A stretch of DNA of 18,704 bases from Candidatus Sumerlaeota bacterium (GTDB lineage: Bacteria > Sumerlaeota > Sumerlaeia > JADFCT01): NCBI GenBank assembly GCA_026398575.1, contig JAPLSP010000306.1, positions 1 through 18,704 of the forward strand. Reading direction: 5' to 3'. This document shows, piece after piece, positions 1-7,654 of this stretch. Made by a program: the position numbers and the translations under genes. Position 1 is the stretch's first letter. The number at the start of each line of letters is the position of its first letter. A model generated the notes under the pieces. That model was not told the origin of the DNA and searched no databases. It saw only the letters and a list, made by a program, of their open reading frames with translations.

Positions 1-1559
1 ACGGCTTGCGAAGCGCGCGCAAGGCCGCCTTGGTAGCCTGCAATAAAGGGGCGGCCATCAGCCATGGGTTGGATGGAGGAGATATAGTTTTCGGTCAGAT
101 AGGATTTTTCGTCAAGATTGGGGATAGGCTTTCTACTCAAAGCGCTAACGATGCAAAAGCCGGCGCGGCGTGTGCCTACCCAAATTTTTCCTTCAGCGTC
201 CTCAGCAAGGCAGGTGATGTAGTCCTCTGGCAGCAACCTATCCATGATGCTCTTGGGCGCTTCTTTCCATCCTTTCGGCGCGCCGCCATAGAGGCCTTTG
301 ATTTTTGCGGCGTAGTCTTTGCCTCGGCGGAAGGTGAAAGTTTTTCCTAAGTCTTCGCTCCACGCCATTCCGCAGGTGGTTGCCACCCAAATTACGCCAT
401 AGCTCGCGACGAGGATTTGATTGATGAGGTTGGAGGGAAGACCGTCGCCTTCGGCATCGAGCGGGAGCGAACAGGTTTTGTCTTTGCCGAAACGTTCGGG
501 AGCGCGGACGTAGCGCCAGGATTTGTAGTCATCTTTTGCAGAGGCGATGGCAAGGCCGTGGCATTGTGTGCCAACGTAAAGATTGCCTTCCTTGTCAAAC
601 GCGAGGCTGGAGCATTGGTCTTCGGGCAGGCATTCGATGAGGCAGGCGGTTTGGCGCGCGGTCAGCGTCGCGGGATATTTATCGAGCGCCATGCATTCAG
701 CGGCGCGGATGTAATAGAGCCAACGGCCCGGTTCGCAAGGCTCGGTTTTCGGTTTCCGGTTTTCAGTTTTCAGCGCGTCATTGCCTGAAGGAGAAGTCTT
801 TTCTTTGTCGGCTCCACTCAAGCCGGAATCTGAAAACTGAGAACTGGAAACTGCGCTGTATCTTGCGATGCCTAGACTGCTAGCGATCCAGACGTCGCCA
901 CTTGTTGGACAGACGGCGATGTCGAAGATGCGTTCGCCGAGGGGGCCGTCGAGGCGGTCGTAGGTGCGCCAGGATTCGCCGTTATAGACGCTGACGCCGT
1001 GATTGAGGGTACCGACCCAGATGCGGCCGAGTTTGTCGCAGGCGATGGCGTAGGCGTTGTCGTCGCCAAGGGCGGTGTCGCCCGGTTCGCGCATGACGGC
1101 GCCCATTGTGCTTGGTTCGGCTTTGCCGCCGGTTTTCACGCGCGTGAATTGCGTCCATTCTTTTCCGGCGGCGGCTTCGGGATCGAATCGGAATACGCCT
1201 GTGTCTTCAGTCCCGACCCACACGCAGCCTTTGTTATCGCGCGTCATGCAGACGATGAACTTGCCAACCTTCTTATAAACTTCGCGAAGCTTGTCCTTCT
1301 CATCATCCTTTGCCTTCTTGGCAGCGGAGTCCTTTGATGTCGCTTTTGGAGTGGAGTCCTTCGATGTCGTCTTTGCGGTGGATGCGCTCTTGGATGTCTC
1401 CGAATCATCTTTTCTCGCTGCAGCTGGCGCTGATGCTTTAGGCTTGGTAGATTTATCAGCGGCTAAAGATGTATTGAGCGCTTCAATCCATAGCGCCACG
1501 ACGATGGCGATGCAATAGCTGCAACTCAGGATATTTTTGCGACAAAGAAGCATCTGCAT
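1..1559 (-). CDS. Secreted propeller-repeat protein (Reg_prop type), 3' end missing
   Basis: An open frame of 519 codons runs without a stop from ATG at 1559 to base 3 and leaves the window, so the C-terminus is missing. Residues 1-34 form a signal peptide, with probable cleavage after SLA. Residues 36-90 are a charged Lys/Ser/Thr/Asp linker with repeated TSKDS. From about residue 100, propeller-blade motifs recur: CVWVGTEDTGV, RIWVGTLNHGV, DVWIASSLGI, NLYVGTQCHGL, VIWVATTCGM and KIWVGTRRAGF. These are typical of the two-component regulator propeller family (Reg_prop), which forms sensory or ligand-binding beta-propellers. No transmembrane or kinase part is seen, but one could lie beyond the edge. 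Residues 236-273, between two blades, are encoded by an inverted-repeat element and look inserted. A second in-frame ATG at 1553 is an alternative start. It is divergent from the six-gene cluster. The family is fairly sure, the role unknown. Confidence 0.88.
   Translation of the reverse strand, partial: MQMLLCRKNILSCSYCIAIVVALWIEALNTSLAADKSTKPKASAPAAARKDDSETSKSASTAKTTSKDSTPKATSKDSAAKKAKDDEKDKLREVYKKVGKFIVCMTRDNKGCVWVGTEDTGVFRFDPEAAAGKEWTQFTRVKTGGKAEPSTMGAVMREPGDTALGDDNAYAIACDKLGRIWVGTLNHGVSVYNGESWRTYDRLDGPLGERIFDIAVCPTSGDVWIASSLGIARYSAVSSSQFSDSGLSGADKEKTSPSGNDALKTENRKPKTEPCEPGRWLYYIRAAECMALDKYPATLTARQTACLIECLPEDQCSSLAFDKEGNLYVGTQCHGLAIASAKDDYKSWRYVRAPERFGKDKTCSLPLDAEGDGLPSNLINQILVASYGVIWVATTCGMAWSEDLGKTFTFRRGKDYAAKIKGLYGGAPKGWKEAPKSIMDRLLPEDYITCLAEDAEGKIWVGTRRAGFCIVSALSRKPIPNLDEKSYLTENYISSIQPMADGRPFIAGYQGGLARASQA
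751..852. repeat. Imperfect inverted repeat inside the propeller gene
   Basis: The left arm (about 751-772) and right arm (about 831-852) are near-perfect reverse complements, with two mismatches over the 21-base core. They consist of iterated words such as TTTTCAG and its complement. The loop is 58 bases. The element lies in frame in the propeller gene and encodes a Ser/Lys/Glu-rich stretch between two blades. It resembles the small palindromic elements scattered in many genomes; no transposase is present here. Confidence 0.75.
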
Positions 1560-1599
1560 TTCCACTGAGGCGACTTGTTCGCTGCATATTTTTGTTAAA

Positions 1600-1629
1600 T
1601 GTATACCCCCCCCCTAAATCATACGTCAA
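1600..1629 (-). promoter_or_regulatory. Sigma70-like promoter with nine-G spacer tract
   Basis: On the minus strand, TTGACG (1629-1624) is followed after 18 bases by TATACA (1605-1600). Nine of the spacer bases are a G run (C run at 1606-1614 on the plus strand). The -10 box lies about 40 bases upstream of the ATG at 1559, leaving a leader of roughly 30-35 bases. The boxes match the general bacterial consensus well. Use by this organism is inferred. Confidence 0.6.
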
Positions 1630-1663
1630 GAGGTATTTTTACAGTTTGTAAAATATAAAAATA

Positions 1664-1849
1664 AATTCGTGGATCGTGATTCGTGGATGGTGATTCGTAA
1701 ATGCTGAATCACGGATCGAGATTAGAAGATGGATTTCAAATTTGAAAACGATAAATGATAGTGGTCGGATCAGCAAGATACCGCGCCCTATACGCCAGCT
1801 ATGATTCACGAGTCACGATTCACGCTCCACAAATCACGAGCCACGAATT
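1664..1849. repeat. Inverted repeat with iterated ATTCGTG words
   Basis: Arm 1664-1698 pairs with 1815-1849 at 30 of 35 positions. Each arm is itself built of iterated variants of GTGATTCGTGG. The interior is about 116 bases and includes partial extra copies (CTGAATCACGG near 1704 and ATGATTCACG at 1801). It could form a long cruciform or RNA hairpin. Confidence 0.8.
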
Positions 1850-1984
1850 CAGCAGGAGGCGAGCAATATGCCTTGAGATGCCGCCGCCCGGCGCCGATGA
1901 TTGCGCGTTGCAGAAAAGAAAACGGCCATCAGCCGAAACGCCAAGCTAACAGGTCGTCACAGTATTATGGAAAGCTCGAATCTC

Positions 1985-2120
1985 ATAATGCAAAATGAAA
2001 AATGAAAAATGGGAAATGTAAAATGACAATCCATCCCGGCGCCGGCACTTCGCAGCCTCGCATCCTATGCCTGCCGCGCGCGATCTCATTTTCAATTTCT
2101 CATTTTACATTTTACATTGA
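1985..2120. repeat. Inverted repeat with iterated AAAATG words
   Basis: Arm 1985-2020 (iterated AAAATG and GAAAAATG) faces arm 2085-2120 (iterated CATTTTACA). The imperfect pairing covers about three quarters of the positions. The intervening 64 bases are GC-rich. Architecture matches the two other inverted repeats in this window although the arm sequence differs. It ends about 90 bases before the DUF58 start. Confidence 0.75.
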
Positions 2121-2212
2121 TAACAATGCCATAAGGTAGCCGAGGCCGCATCCCCAAAGATAAAGATTCCGGCGCATTCTATTTTTGCACGCAGCTCTAG
2201 GCGCAAAACTTT

Positions 2213-3502
2213 ATGTCTGTTCTTTCGCGCACCCCTTCTCCCCTGATTGACAAACGCAACGCTTTGGTCTTCCTGGCGGCGCTGGCGCTGATGTGCGGAG
2301 GGGCGCTGGAAAACAAATACCTTCTGGCGCTCGGGGAAATTTACGCCGTGATCGTGGCGCTGGGATACTGGCGCTCCCGGGGCGCGTTCGACAGCCTTCG
2401 CGCCGAGCGCCTGCATTATCCCCGCACCTTCGAGCGATGCCATGTGGAAGTCCTCCTGCGCCTTGAGACCGCGCGCCGCGCCCCGATCCATCTGATGGAA
2501 GTGTTCGACTGTTTTCCGCCCGCGGCCGATGAATACGCCGTTCACCTCGTGCGCGTTCCCTTCAGCGCCGAAGGGCCCTATGAAATCCACTATGCCAAAA
2601 CCTGCGTCCGCCGGCGCGGCCCCTATCAGATCGGACCCCTCCGGCTGCGGTGCAGCGATCCGATGGGACTGTTCCCCCAGATGACAACGCTGCCTTTGTT
2701 CACGCCGCTTCTGGTTTACCCGCAGGCGCAGCCGCTGCCGCAATTGGCGGTTCTGGGCGAGGGAACGCTGTTTCACGTCGGACAGCAAACGACGCGGCGC
2801 TCGGGCCAGAGCGAGGAATTCGTCGGGCTGCGCGATTATCGCCCCGGCGATCCGCCGCAGCGCGTGCATTGGCCTTCCAGCGCGCGGCATGGCCGGCTGA
2901 TCGTCAAAGAGTTCCAGGAAACCGTCACCACGGACGTGGACATTTTTCTCGATCTGTCGCGTCTGTCCCACACGGGCATCGGGGATCAAACCAGCACCGA
3001 ATGGATGATTCGGGCGGCCGCGTCGGTTGCGGCGCGCGCCATCGAGCTGTCGCATCTGGTCGAGCTGCGCGCCATCGGCAAGGCGATGGATCACGTCCCG
3101 CTGGCCGGCGGACAGCAGCAATTGATCACCATTCTGGATCGCCTGGCGGTCTGCCGCGCGGACGGGCAGGATTTTTTTCATGAAAAGATCGGCGCATGGA
3201 CCGGCTTGCTGCGGCGGGGGGCGACGGCCATCTTCATTTGCGGCGCGGCCACGCTGGACCTGGAAACGGCGGAGAACCTGGTCCGGCTGCTGGCGCTTCA
3301 ATCCATCCGCGTCGTCTGGATTCTGGTGGATGAGCGCCAATTCATCCGGCTGATGAAAGGGCAGGATATTCTGCTGGCCAAAGCTCCGCCGATGGAACTC
3401 ATTCTCACGCGATTGCGCCTGGCCGGCAGCGAGGCCATCACGTTGACGGGAGGAGACGTCTCCTGTGAATTGGAAAATGAAAGCGGCACAGTTTATCCTT
3501 GA
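2213..3502 (+). CDS. DUF58 domain membrane protein
   Basis: This 429-residue protein has two hydrophobic segments near the N-terminus (about residues 17-33 and 36-52), then a soluble region. It carries the diagnostic DUF58 signature at about residues 207-225 (RDYRPGDPPQRVHW followed by PSSAR). A von Willebrand A-like fold follows, starting at DVDIFLDLS (about 241-249). The usual metal-site DxSxS is degenerate here (DLSRLS), so metal binding is doubtful. DUF58 proteins normally sit beside a MoxR ATPase and transglutaminase or VWA genes; none is present. The start at ATG 2213 keeps both membrane segments, though its ribosome-binding site is weak. The next gene starts 115 bases downstream on the same strand. 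The family is sure. A link to assembly or processing of the exported proteins is only inferred from position. Confidence 0.93.
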   Translation: MSVLSRTPSPLIDKRNALVFLAALALMCGGALENKYLLALGEIYAVIVALGYWRSRGAFDSLRAERLHYPRTFERCHVEVLLRLETARRAPIHLMEVFDCFPPAADEYAVHLVRVPFSAEGPYEIHYAKTCVRRRGPYQIGPLRLRCSDPMGLFPQMTTLPLFTPLLVYPQAQPLPQLAVLGEGTLFHVGQQTTRRSGQSEEFVGLRDYRPGDPPQRVHWPSSARHGRLIVKEFQETVTTDVDIFLDLSRLSHTGIGDQTSTEWMIRAAASVAARAIELSHLVELRAIGKAMDHVPLAGGQQQLITILDRLAVCRADGQDFFHEKIGAWTGLLRRGATAIFICGAATLDLETAENLVRLLALQSIRVVWILVDERQFIRLMKGQDILLAKAPPMELILTRLRLAGSEAITLTGGDVSCELENESGTVYP

Positions 3503-3605
3503 TCTCTGCCCGATAAGATTGCTAGATTGTAATTGGCAGCAGCGAGTTATTATTGGTTTTTTTAGTGAATTTATGGTTATCAGCACCATCAATCATCCTG
3601 ATGCG

Positions 3606-3610
3606 AAAGG
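3606..3610 (+). promoter_or_regulatory. Ribosome-binding site deciding the subtilase start
   Basis: AAAGG lies 7 bases before ATG 3618. An earlier in-frame ATG at 3465 would overlap the DUF58 gene and add a non-signal-like N-terminus. A later ATG at 3657 begins right at the signal peptide but has no ribosome-binding site. The start at 3618 is therefore preferred. Confidence 0.6.
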
Positions 3611-3617
3611 CGCCACA

Positions 3618-6011
3618 ATGATTGCACAAGGCCGGTTTCACAATGATGTCTCGCGCATGTGCGCAATCCCGCTCGGAAAGCGCATCGCGATCCTGCATGC
3701 GCTTCTGGCCTGTCTTCTCATGGCTGGAATAGCGATGGGGCAGGCTGCGCCCGGCAAGTATGCGTATATTTGCCAAGGCAAGAGCATCGAGCTCAGTCCC
3801 AGCGGCGCTCTTGTGGCCGTTGGCGAGTCGCCCGCGCTTTCGCCGCAGATGATTCAAAGCAGCAACCTGGCGCCTTATGCGCATCCCAACAACCCGTCGC
3901 TCAAGGCGCGCCGGATGACGGTTTACCAGCGCGCGGCGTCCAATCAGGGCGCCGCCCCGGCGAGCGCCCTGGCACTGGCTCAAACGCTGGGCGCCGAATA
4001 TCAGCCGGTGTTCGAGCAGGGCATGTCGCTGCTCATCCCGGCGGACGAAGTGATCGTCGGTTTTCCGGGGCCGACGGCGGCGGGCGCGGCCGGCGCGATT
4101 CTGGCGCCGCGAAGGAACGAACTGGGCATCACCGCGCTGCGCCAAAGCCGCGCGACTTCCTGCATTGTGACGATCAATAATCCTTCCAACGGGCGCTGCT
4201 ACGATGTGGCGCGCGCCCTGGCTCAAACGCCGGGCGTGGCCTTCGCCGAGCCCAATCACATCGTCATCTTCCTTGGGCTGAACGCCGATCCTCTCAAAGA
4301 GCAGCGCAAGTTCCTGACTTTCGCTGGCGACCTGCTTAAGGTGGGCCCGCCGCAGCCCGCGCCCCTCGCGGCGCAGCCCGCGCTGGCAAGCGCGCCGGTC
4401 TGGACAACGCTGGCCAGCTTGGATTGCGAATCCGCCACGCTTCCCACGGGCTGGACGTTGGGCGTGAGCACGGGCAAAACGGACGCCAAATGGGGACGGA
4501 CAGCCCTGAAGAAGCACGGCGGCTCCTACTCATACTATTGCGCGCAGGATGGAACCGCCAGCGCTGCCGCGCCGGGCCCGGCCCCCACAAATATGACCAC
4601 ATTCCTGGACTCGCCGGAGATGAACCTGTCCGGATATGGCGAAGTGTATGTGGAGATTTGGTTCTATGCCAAGAATGAGATTAACGCCGCCGCCAATCCG
4701 ATTTTCGTGGATTCCGGAAGTTGCGCCGTTTGGAATCTGGCCACAGCGGGCCTGATAGCGGGCCAATATCTGGGCGTGAGCTACACCGGCGATTGCACGG
4801 TGGACCCGACAACGGCCAACGGCTGGCGGAAACTCACGATCCGCATTCCGGACAACGGACGCGTCGCGCGCGCCGTGGTCGAAATCCAATGGTTTTCGAA
4901 TGCCACAGCTCAAACCGAGGGATTGTATATAGATGACGTGCGCGTAGTGGGTACGGCCAACATTGACTCGGAACACGTCACCAACGATCCTTACGGCGGA
5001 CGCAAGTGGGACATCAAAAACGTGGGGCAGATCGCCGGATACGGCAATGACAACAACGATCTGCACGCGCCGGAGGCCTGGGCGTTGACGCCGGTTTCAT
5101 CCAGTGTGGTCGTGGCCGTGATTGATTGCGGCGTGGACCTTACGCACCCGGACCTGAACCTGGTCACCGGCTATAATCCCGATGGAGCGGTCGGCGGCGG
5201 TCCGCAGACGGCCGATGACAATCATGGCACCGCCTGCGCGGGCGAAGTGGGCGCCTTGGCCAACAACAACAAGGGCGCGATGGGTCTGGCGCCGGGCGTC
5301 AAGATCATGCCGATCTATAACGGCGATACCTACGCCAAAATCGCGACCACCCTTGATCTGGCCGTGCAACACGGCGCCAATATTCTCAGCAATTCCTGGG
5401 GATGGGTCGGCGCGCCCAGCACGGAGATCACCAACTCCGTCAGCGCCGCCCTGACGGCAAACAAGATCGTCTTATTCGCCGCGGGCAACGGCCCGGATCG
5501 TTCGCCATGGACTTATGAGGTGGCCTTCCCCGGCAGTCTGACCGGCTCGACCGATGTCATCTGCGTCGGCGCCTCGAGCCTGACGGATGAACACAAAAGC
5601 GCCTCGAGCAGCGACGGTATCTATAGCTGGGGCTCGAGCTACATCGGCGACGGCCCGGACGTCGTGGCGCCGGGGCCGTGGAGCTATACGACGGACCGCC
5701 AAGGCGCCGTGGGATATAGCGATGGAACCGTATTTGTGAATGCGGACTATACGGAGTCGTTTGGCGGCACCTCTTCGGCCACGCCCAAGACCGCCGGCAT
5801 TGTCGCCCTTATGCTGTCCGTCAATCCCACGCTGACGCCGGCGCAGGTGAAGTCCCTGCTGCGCTCGAGCGCCGACGATATTGACGCGGCCGGCGTGGAT
5901 GATAAGACCGGCGCCGGACGGGTCAATGCCCTGAAAGCCGTACAGGCGGCCCAAAGCGGAACCACCGCGCCCTGGATCCGGATCAGCCCCACGACGCTGC
6001 AATTCCCTTAG
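3618..6011 (+). CDS. Secreted subtilisin-family (S8) serine protease
   Basis: The protein has 797 residues counted from ATG 3618. A signal peptide ends near residue 43 (MGQA). A subtilase-type prodomain covers about residues 140-215 (DEVIVGF to FAEPNHIVIF). A jelly-roll-like beta-sandwich follows at about 267-445 and the catalytic domain at about 484-779. The catalytic triad is complete: Asp503 (VAVIDCG), His536 (DDNHGTACAG) and Ser719 (GGTSSATP), with oxyanion Asn624 (FAAGNG). It therefore should be an active exported endopeptidase. The beta-sandwich lies between prodomain and catalytic domain and resembles the N-terminal domain of the 1428-residue protein downstream. The last 11 residues (IRISPTTLQFP) recur at the end of the next protein. 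The papain-family gene follows after 47 bases, probably cotranscribed. Substrate unknown; the neighbouring giant proteins are possible targets. Confidence 0.95.
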   Translation: MIAQGRFHNDVSRMCAIPLGKRIAILHALLACLLMAGIAMGQAAPGKYAYICQGKSIELSPSGALVAVGESPALSPQMIQSSNLAPYAHPNNPSLKARRMTVYQRAASNQGAAPASALALAQTLGAEYQPVFEQGMSLLIPADEVIVGFPGPTAAGAAGAILAPRRNELGITALRQSRATSCIVTINNPSNGRCYDVARALAQTPGVAFAEPNHIVIFLGLNADPLKEQRKFLTFAGDLLKVGPPQPAPLAAQPALASAPVWTTLASLDCESATLPTGWTLGVSTGKTDAKWGRTALKKHGGSYSYYCAQDGTASAAAPGPAPTNMTTFLDSPEMNLSGYGEVYVEIWFYAKNEINAAANPIFVDSGSCAVWNLATAGLIAGQYLGVSYTGDCTVDPTTANGWRKLTIRIPDNGRVARAVVEIQWFSNATAQTEGLYIDDVRVVGTANIDSEHVTNDPYGGRKWDIKNVGQIAGYGNDNNDLHAPEAWALTPVSSSVVVAVIDCGVDLTHPDLNLVTGYNPDGAVGGGPQTADDNHGTACAGEVGALANNNKGAMGLAPGVKIMPIYNGDTYAKIATTLDLAVQHGANILSNSWGWVGAPSTEITNSVSAALTANKIVLFAAGNGPDRSPWTYEVAFPGSLTGSTDVICVGASSLTDEHKSASSSDGIYSWGSSYIGDGPDVVAPGPWSYTTDRQGAVGYSDGTVFVNADYTESFGGTSSATPKTAGIVALMLSVNPTLTPAQVKSLLRSSADDIDAAGVDDKTGAGRVNALKAVQAAQSGTTAPWIRISPTTLQFP

Positions 6012-6042
6012 AATAGTTCCGAAGATACGCGCGGCATCAACC

Positions 6043-6050
6043 AAAGGAGG
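6043..6050 (+). promoter_or_regulatory. Strong Shine-Dalgarno site before papain-family gene
   Basis: AAAGGAGG lies 8 bases before ATG 6059, the strongest ribosome-binding site in the window. It fixes the start of the cysteine protease and suggests efficient translation from a shared transcript. Confidence 0.8.
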
Positions 6051-6058
6051 CAAGGAAA

Positions 6059-7543
6059 ATGCCGGAAAAACACCGCACGCGCCATATCGCAATGCGCCCG
6101 TGCCTTATGACGCTGAGCCTGATTCTGATGGCCCAGATTTCTCACGCGCAGACCATAGTCAGCGCGCCGTTGAATCCCGAGTTCACCGCCTGGCAAAAAC
6201 GGGTGGCCGCCGGAGGCGCCCCTGCCCTGACAACGGCGGAAGGCCGCGCCCTGGGCGAGATCCCTCACCCGATTGATTTCTCTCACCTGCAAAAATACCC
6301 GGCTTCCGTCCCATTGACGGCAGCCCCGCCGGCCTCCTACGATCTGCGCGCGCTCGGCCATGTCACCCCGGTGAAGGACCAGGGATCTTGTGGCTCGTGC
6401 TGGACTTTCGCGACGTTCGCATCCGTGGAGAGCTGGCTGCTCTGGCAAAAGACCGAGACGCATGACTTCTCCGAGAACCATTTGAAGAACTATTGCGGCT
6501 TCGATGGCGACGTGTGCGGCGGAGGCAATCCCTATAAGAGCATGGCCTATTTCGGACGCTGGTCCGGACCCGTGCGCGAAGCGGATGATCCCTATGATCC
6601 GGTCCACGGCCCGCCGTCGCCCGGAGGACCGCTTCAAAAGATGGTTCGCGGCGTCCTGACTTTCACCACTGCCGCCCAGTTTAAGGAGACGTTGATGACC
6701 TCCGGCGCATTATACGTGCGGATGCGCTGGGACGACACGGCCTATAATGCCGCCGAGAATACGTTTTATTACTCCGGGACGGATACCGCCACGAATCATG
6801 CCGTCGGGCTGGTTGGCTGGGACGACACCAAGATCGTCACAGGCGCTCCGGCCGCCGGCGCCTGGCTCATAAAAAATAGCTGGGGAACGGGTTGGGGCAA
6901 TAATGGCTATTTTTGGATTTCATACAATGACGTGGCCGCCGTCAAGATAGCGTGGCTTTTTATGAATGCAGCGCCGCCTGCGAGCTATGTGCGCAACTAT
7001 CAGTATGATCCCCTGGGCGACTGCAACTCGCTCGGCTACCAGAGCGGCGATCAAACCACGGCCTACATTGCCAATGTATTCATTACGTCGGCGCCCGAGT
7101 CGCTGGCTGCGGTCAGTTTTTGGGCGGAAGCCAATAACACCGCTTATGAAATTGCCGTCTATGGGACCTTCTCAGGCGGCCAATTTACCAATTTAAAAGC
7201 CCCCAAAGTCACCGGAACCGTTGCCTACGCAGGCTTTCATACTATTGATCTGCCGGCGCCCATCGTGTTCGCGCAAGGCGTTCCGATGTGCATCGTGGTC
7301 AAGGTCACCACGCCCGGCTACAACTATCCCATCCCCCTTGAGATGCCCGTTGCGAATTTCTCATCCCAAGCCACAGCGGCCGCCGGGCAGAGCTACATCA
7401 GCCACGATGGGACGGCCTACACGGACCTGACGACCGTTGCCGGTTTTGAGCAAGCCAATGTCTGCGTCAAAGGCTGGACATCTTCAGGCGCCACAGGATC
7501 GCCTCAAATTCGCATCGTTCCCACAACATTGCAGTTCCCTTGA
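6059..7543 (+). CDS. Secreted papain-family (C1A) cysteine protease
   Basis: This 494-residue protein has a signal peptide cleaved near residue 30 (SHA-QT). A short pro-region leads into the catalytic domain at about 92-300. The papain motifs are complete: Gln108 and Cys114 in KDQGSCGSCW, His247 in TNHAVGLVGW, and Asn273 in IKNSWGTGWG. The pro-region is short and lacks the long inhibitory helices of cathepsin propeptides. Residues about 310-475 form a beta-rich domain like the lectin-like domain that often follows bacterial and archaeal C1A peptidases, possibly for binding carbohydrate or the cell surface. The last 11 residues (IRIVPTTLQFP) match the tail of the preceding subtilase. The codons for this tail differ mostly synonymously between the two genes. 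Two proteases of unrelated catalytic class in a row suggest joint processing or degradation of an extracellular protein. Confidence 0.95.
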   Translation: MPEKHRTRHIAMRPCLMTLSLILMAQISHAQTIVSAPLNPEFTAWQKRVAAGGAPALTTAEGRALGEIPHPIDFSHLQKYPASVPLTAAPPASYDLRALGHVTPVKDQGSCGSCWTFATFASVESWLLWQKTETHDFSENHLKNYCGFDGDVCGGGNPYKSMAYFGRWSGPVREADDPYDPVHGPPSPGGPLQKMVRGVLTFTTAAQFKETLMTSGALYVRMRWDDTAYNAAENTFYYSGTDTATNHAVGLVGWDDTKIVTGAPAAGAWLIKNSWGTGWGNNGYFWISYNDVAAVKIAWLFMNAAPPASYVRNYQYDPLGDCNSLGYQSGDQTTAYIANVFITSAPESLAAVSFWAEANNTAYEIAVYGTFSGGQFTNLKAPKVTGTVAYAGFHTIDLPAPIVFAQGVPMCIVVKVTTPGYNYPIPLEMPVANFSSQATAAAGQSYISHDGTAYTDLTTVAGFEQANVCVKGWTSSGATGSPQIRIVPTTLQFP

Positions 7544-7654
7544 TATGAAATCAGACGAGAATCTGCGAAGTGAGCAATTGCGATGAATACAAGGATAGAC
7601 GGGAAAATGCAGGACGCGCGGCTTAGGGCATGACATCAGAGAGGAGTTCGGCGA

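Larger units (their letters stand above)
1560..2212. other. Divergent intergenic region, lower in GC, no gene
   Basis: The region separates the minus-strand propeller gene from the plus-strand cluster. It is visibly richer in A and T than the flanking genes. It holds the propeller gene promoter, two inverted-repeat elements, and a GC-rich segment of about 60 bases in the loop of the second one. The short open frames near 1755-1998 are made largely of repeat sequence and have no ribosome-binding site or recognisable product. I found no convincing promoter for the DUF58 gene and no RNA gene. Confidence 0.7.

Noticed and set aside
6..1518. Plus-strand open frames in the left part
   Set aside because: They are shadows of the minus-strand propeller gene, which is open over the whole stretch and shows clear repeated blade motifs.
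1755..1998. Two small plus-strand open frames (64 and 65 codons) in the intergenic region
   Set aside because: They run across the inverted-repeat arms, overlap each other in different frames, and have no ribosome-binding site or protein-like composition.
2105..3592. Long antisense open frame of 495 codons on the minus strand
   Set aside because: It lies opposite the DUF58 gene, whose family match is clear. Its translation is rich in Arg, Gln and Gly without domains, as expected for a shadow frame in GC-rich DNA.
3465..3617. N-terminal extension of the subtilase to ATG 3465
   Set aside because: It would overlap the end of the DUF58 gene and put about 50 non-signal residues before the signal peptide. 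ATG 3618 has an AAAGG site at proper distance.
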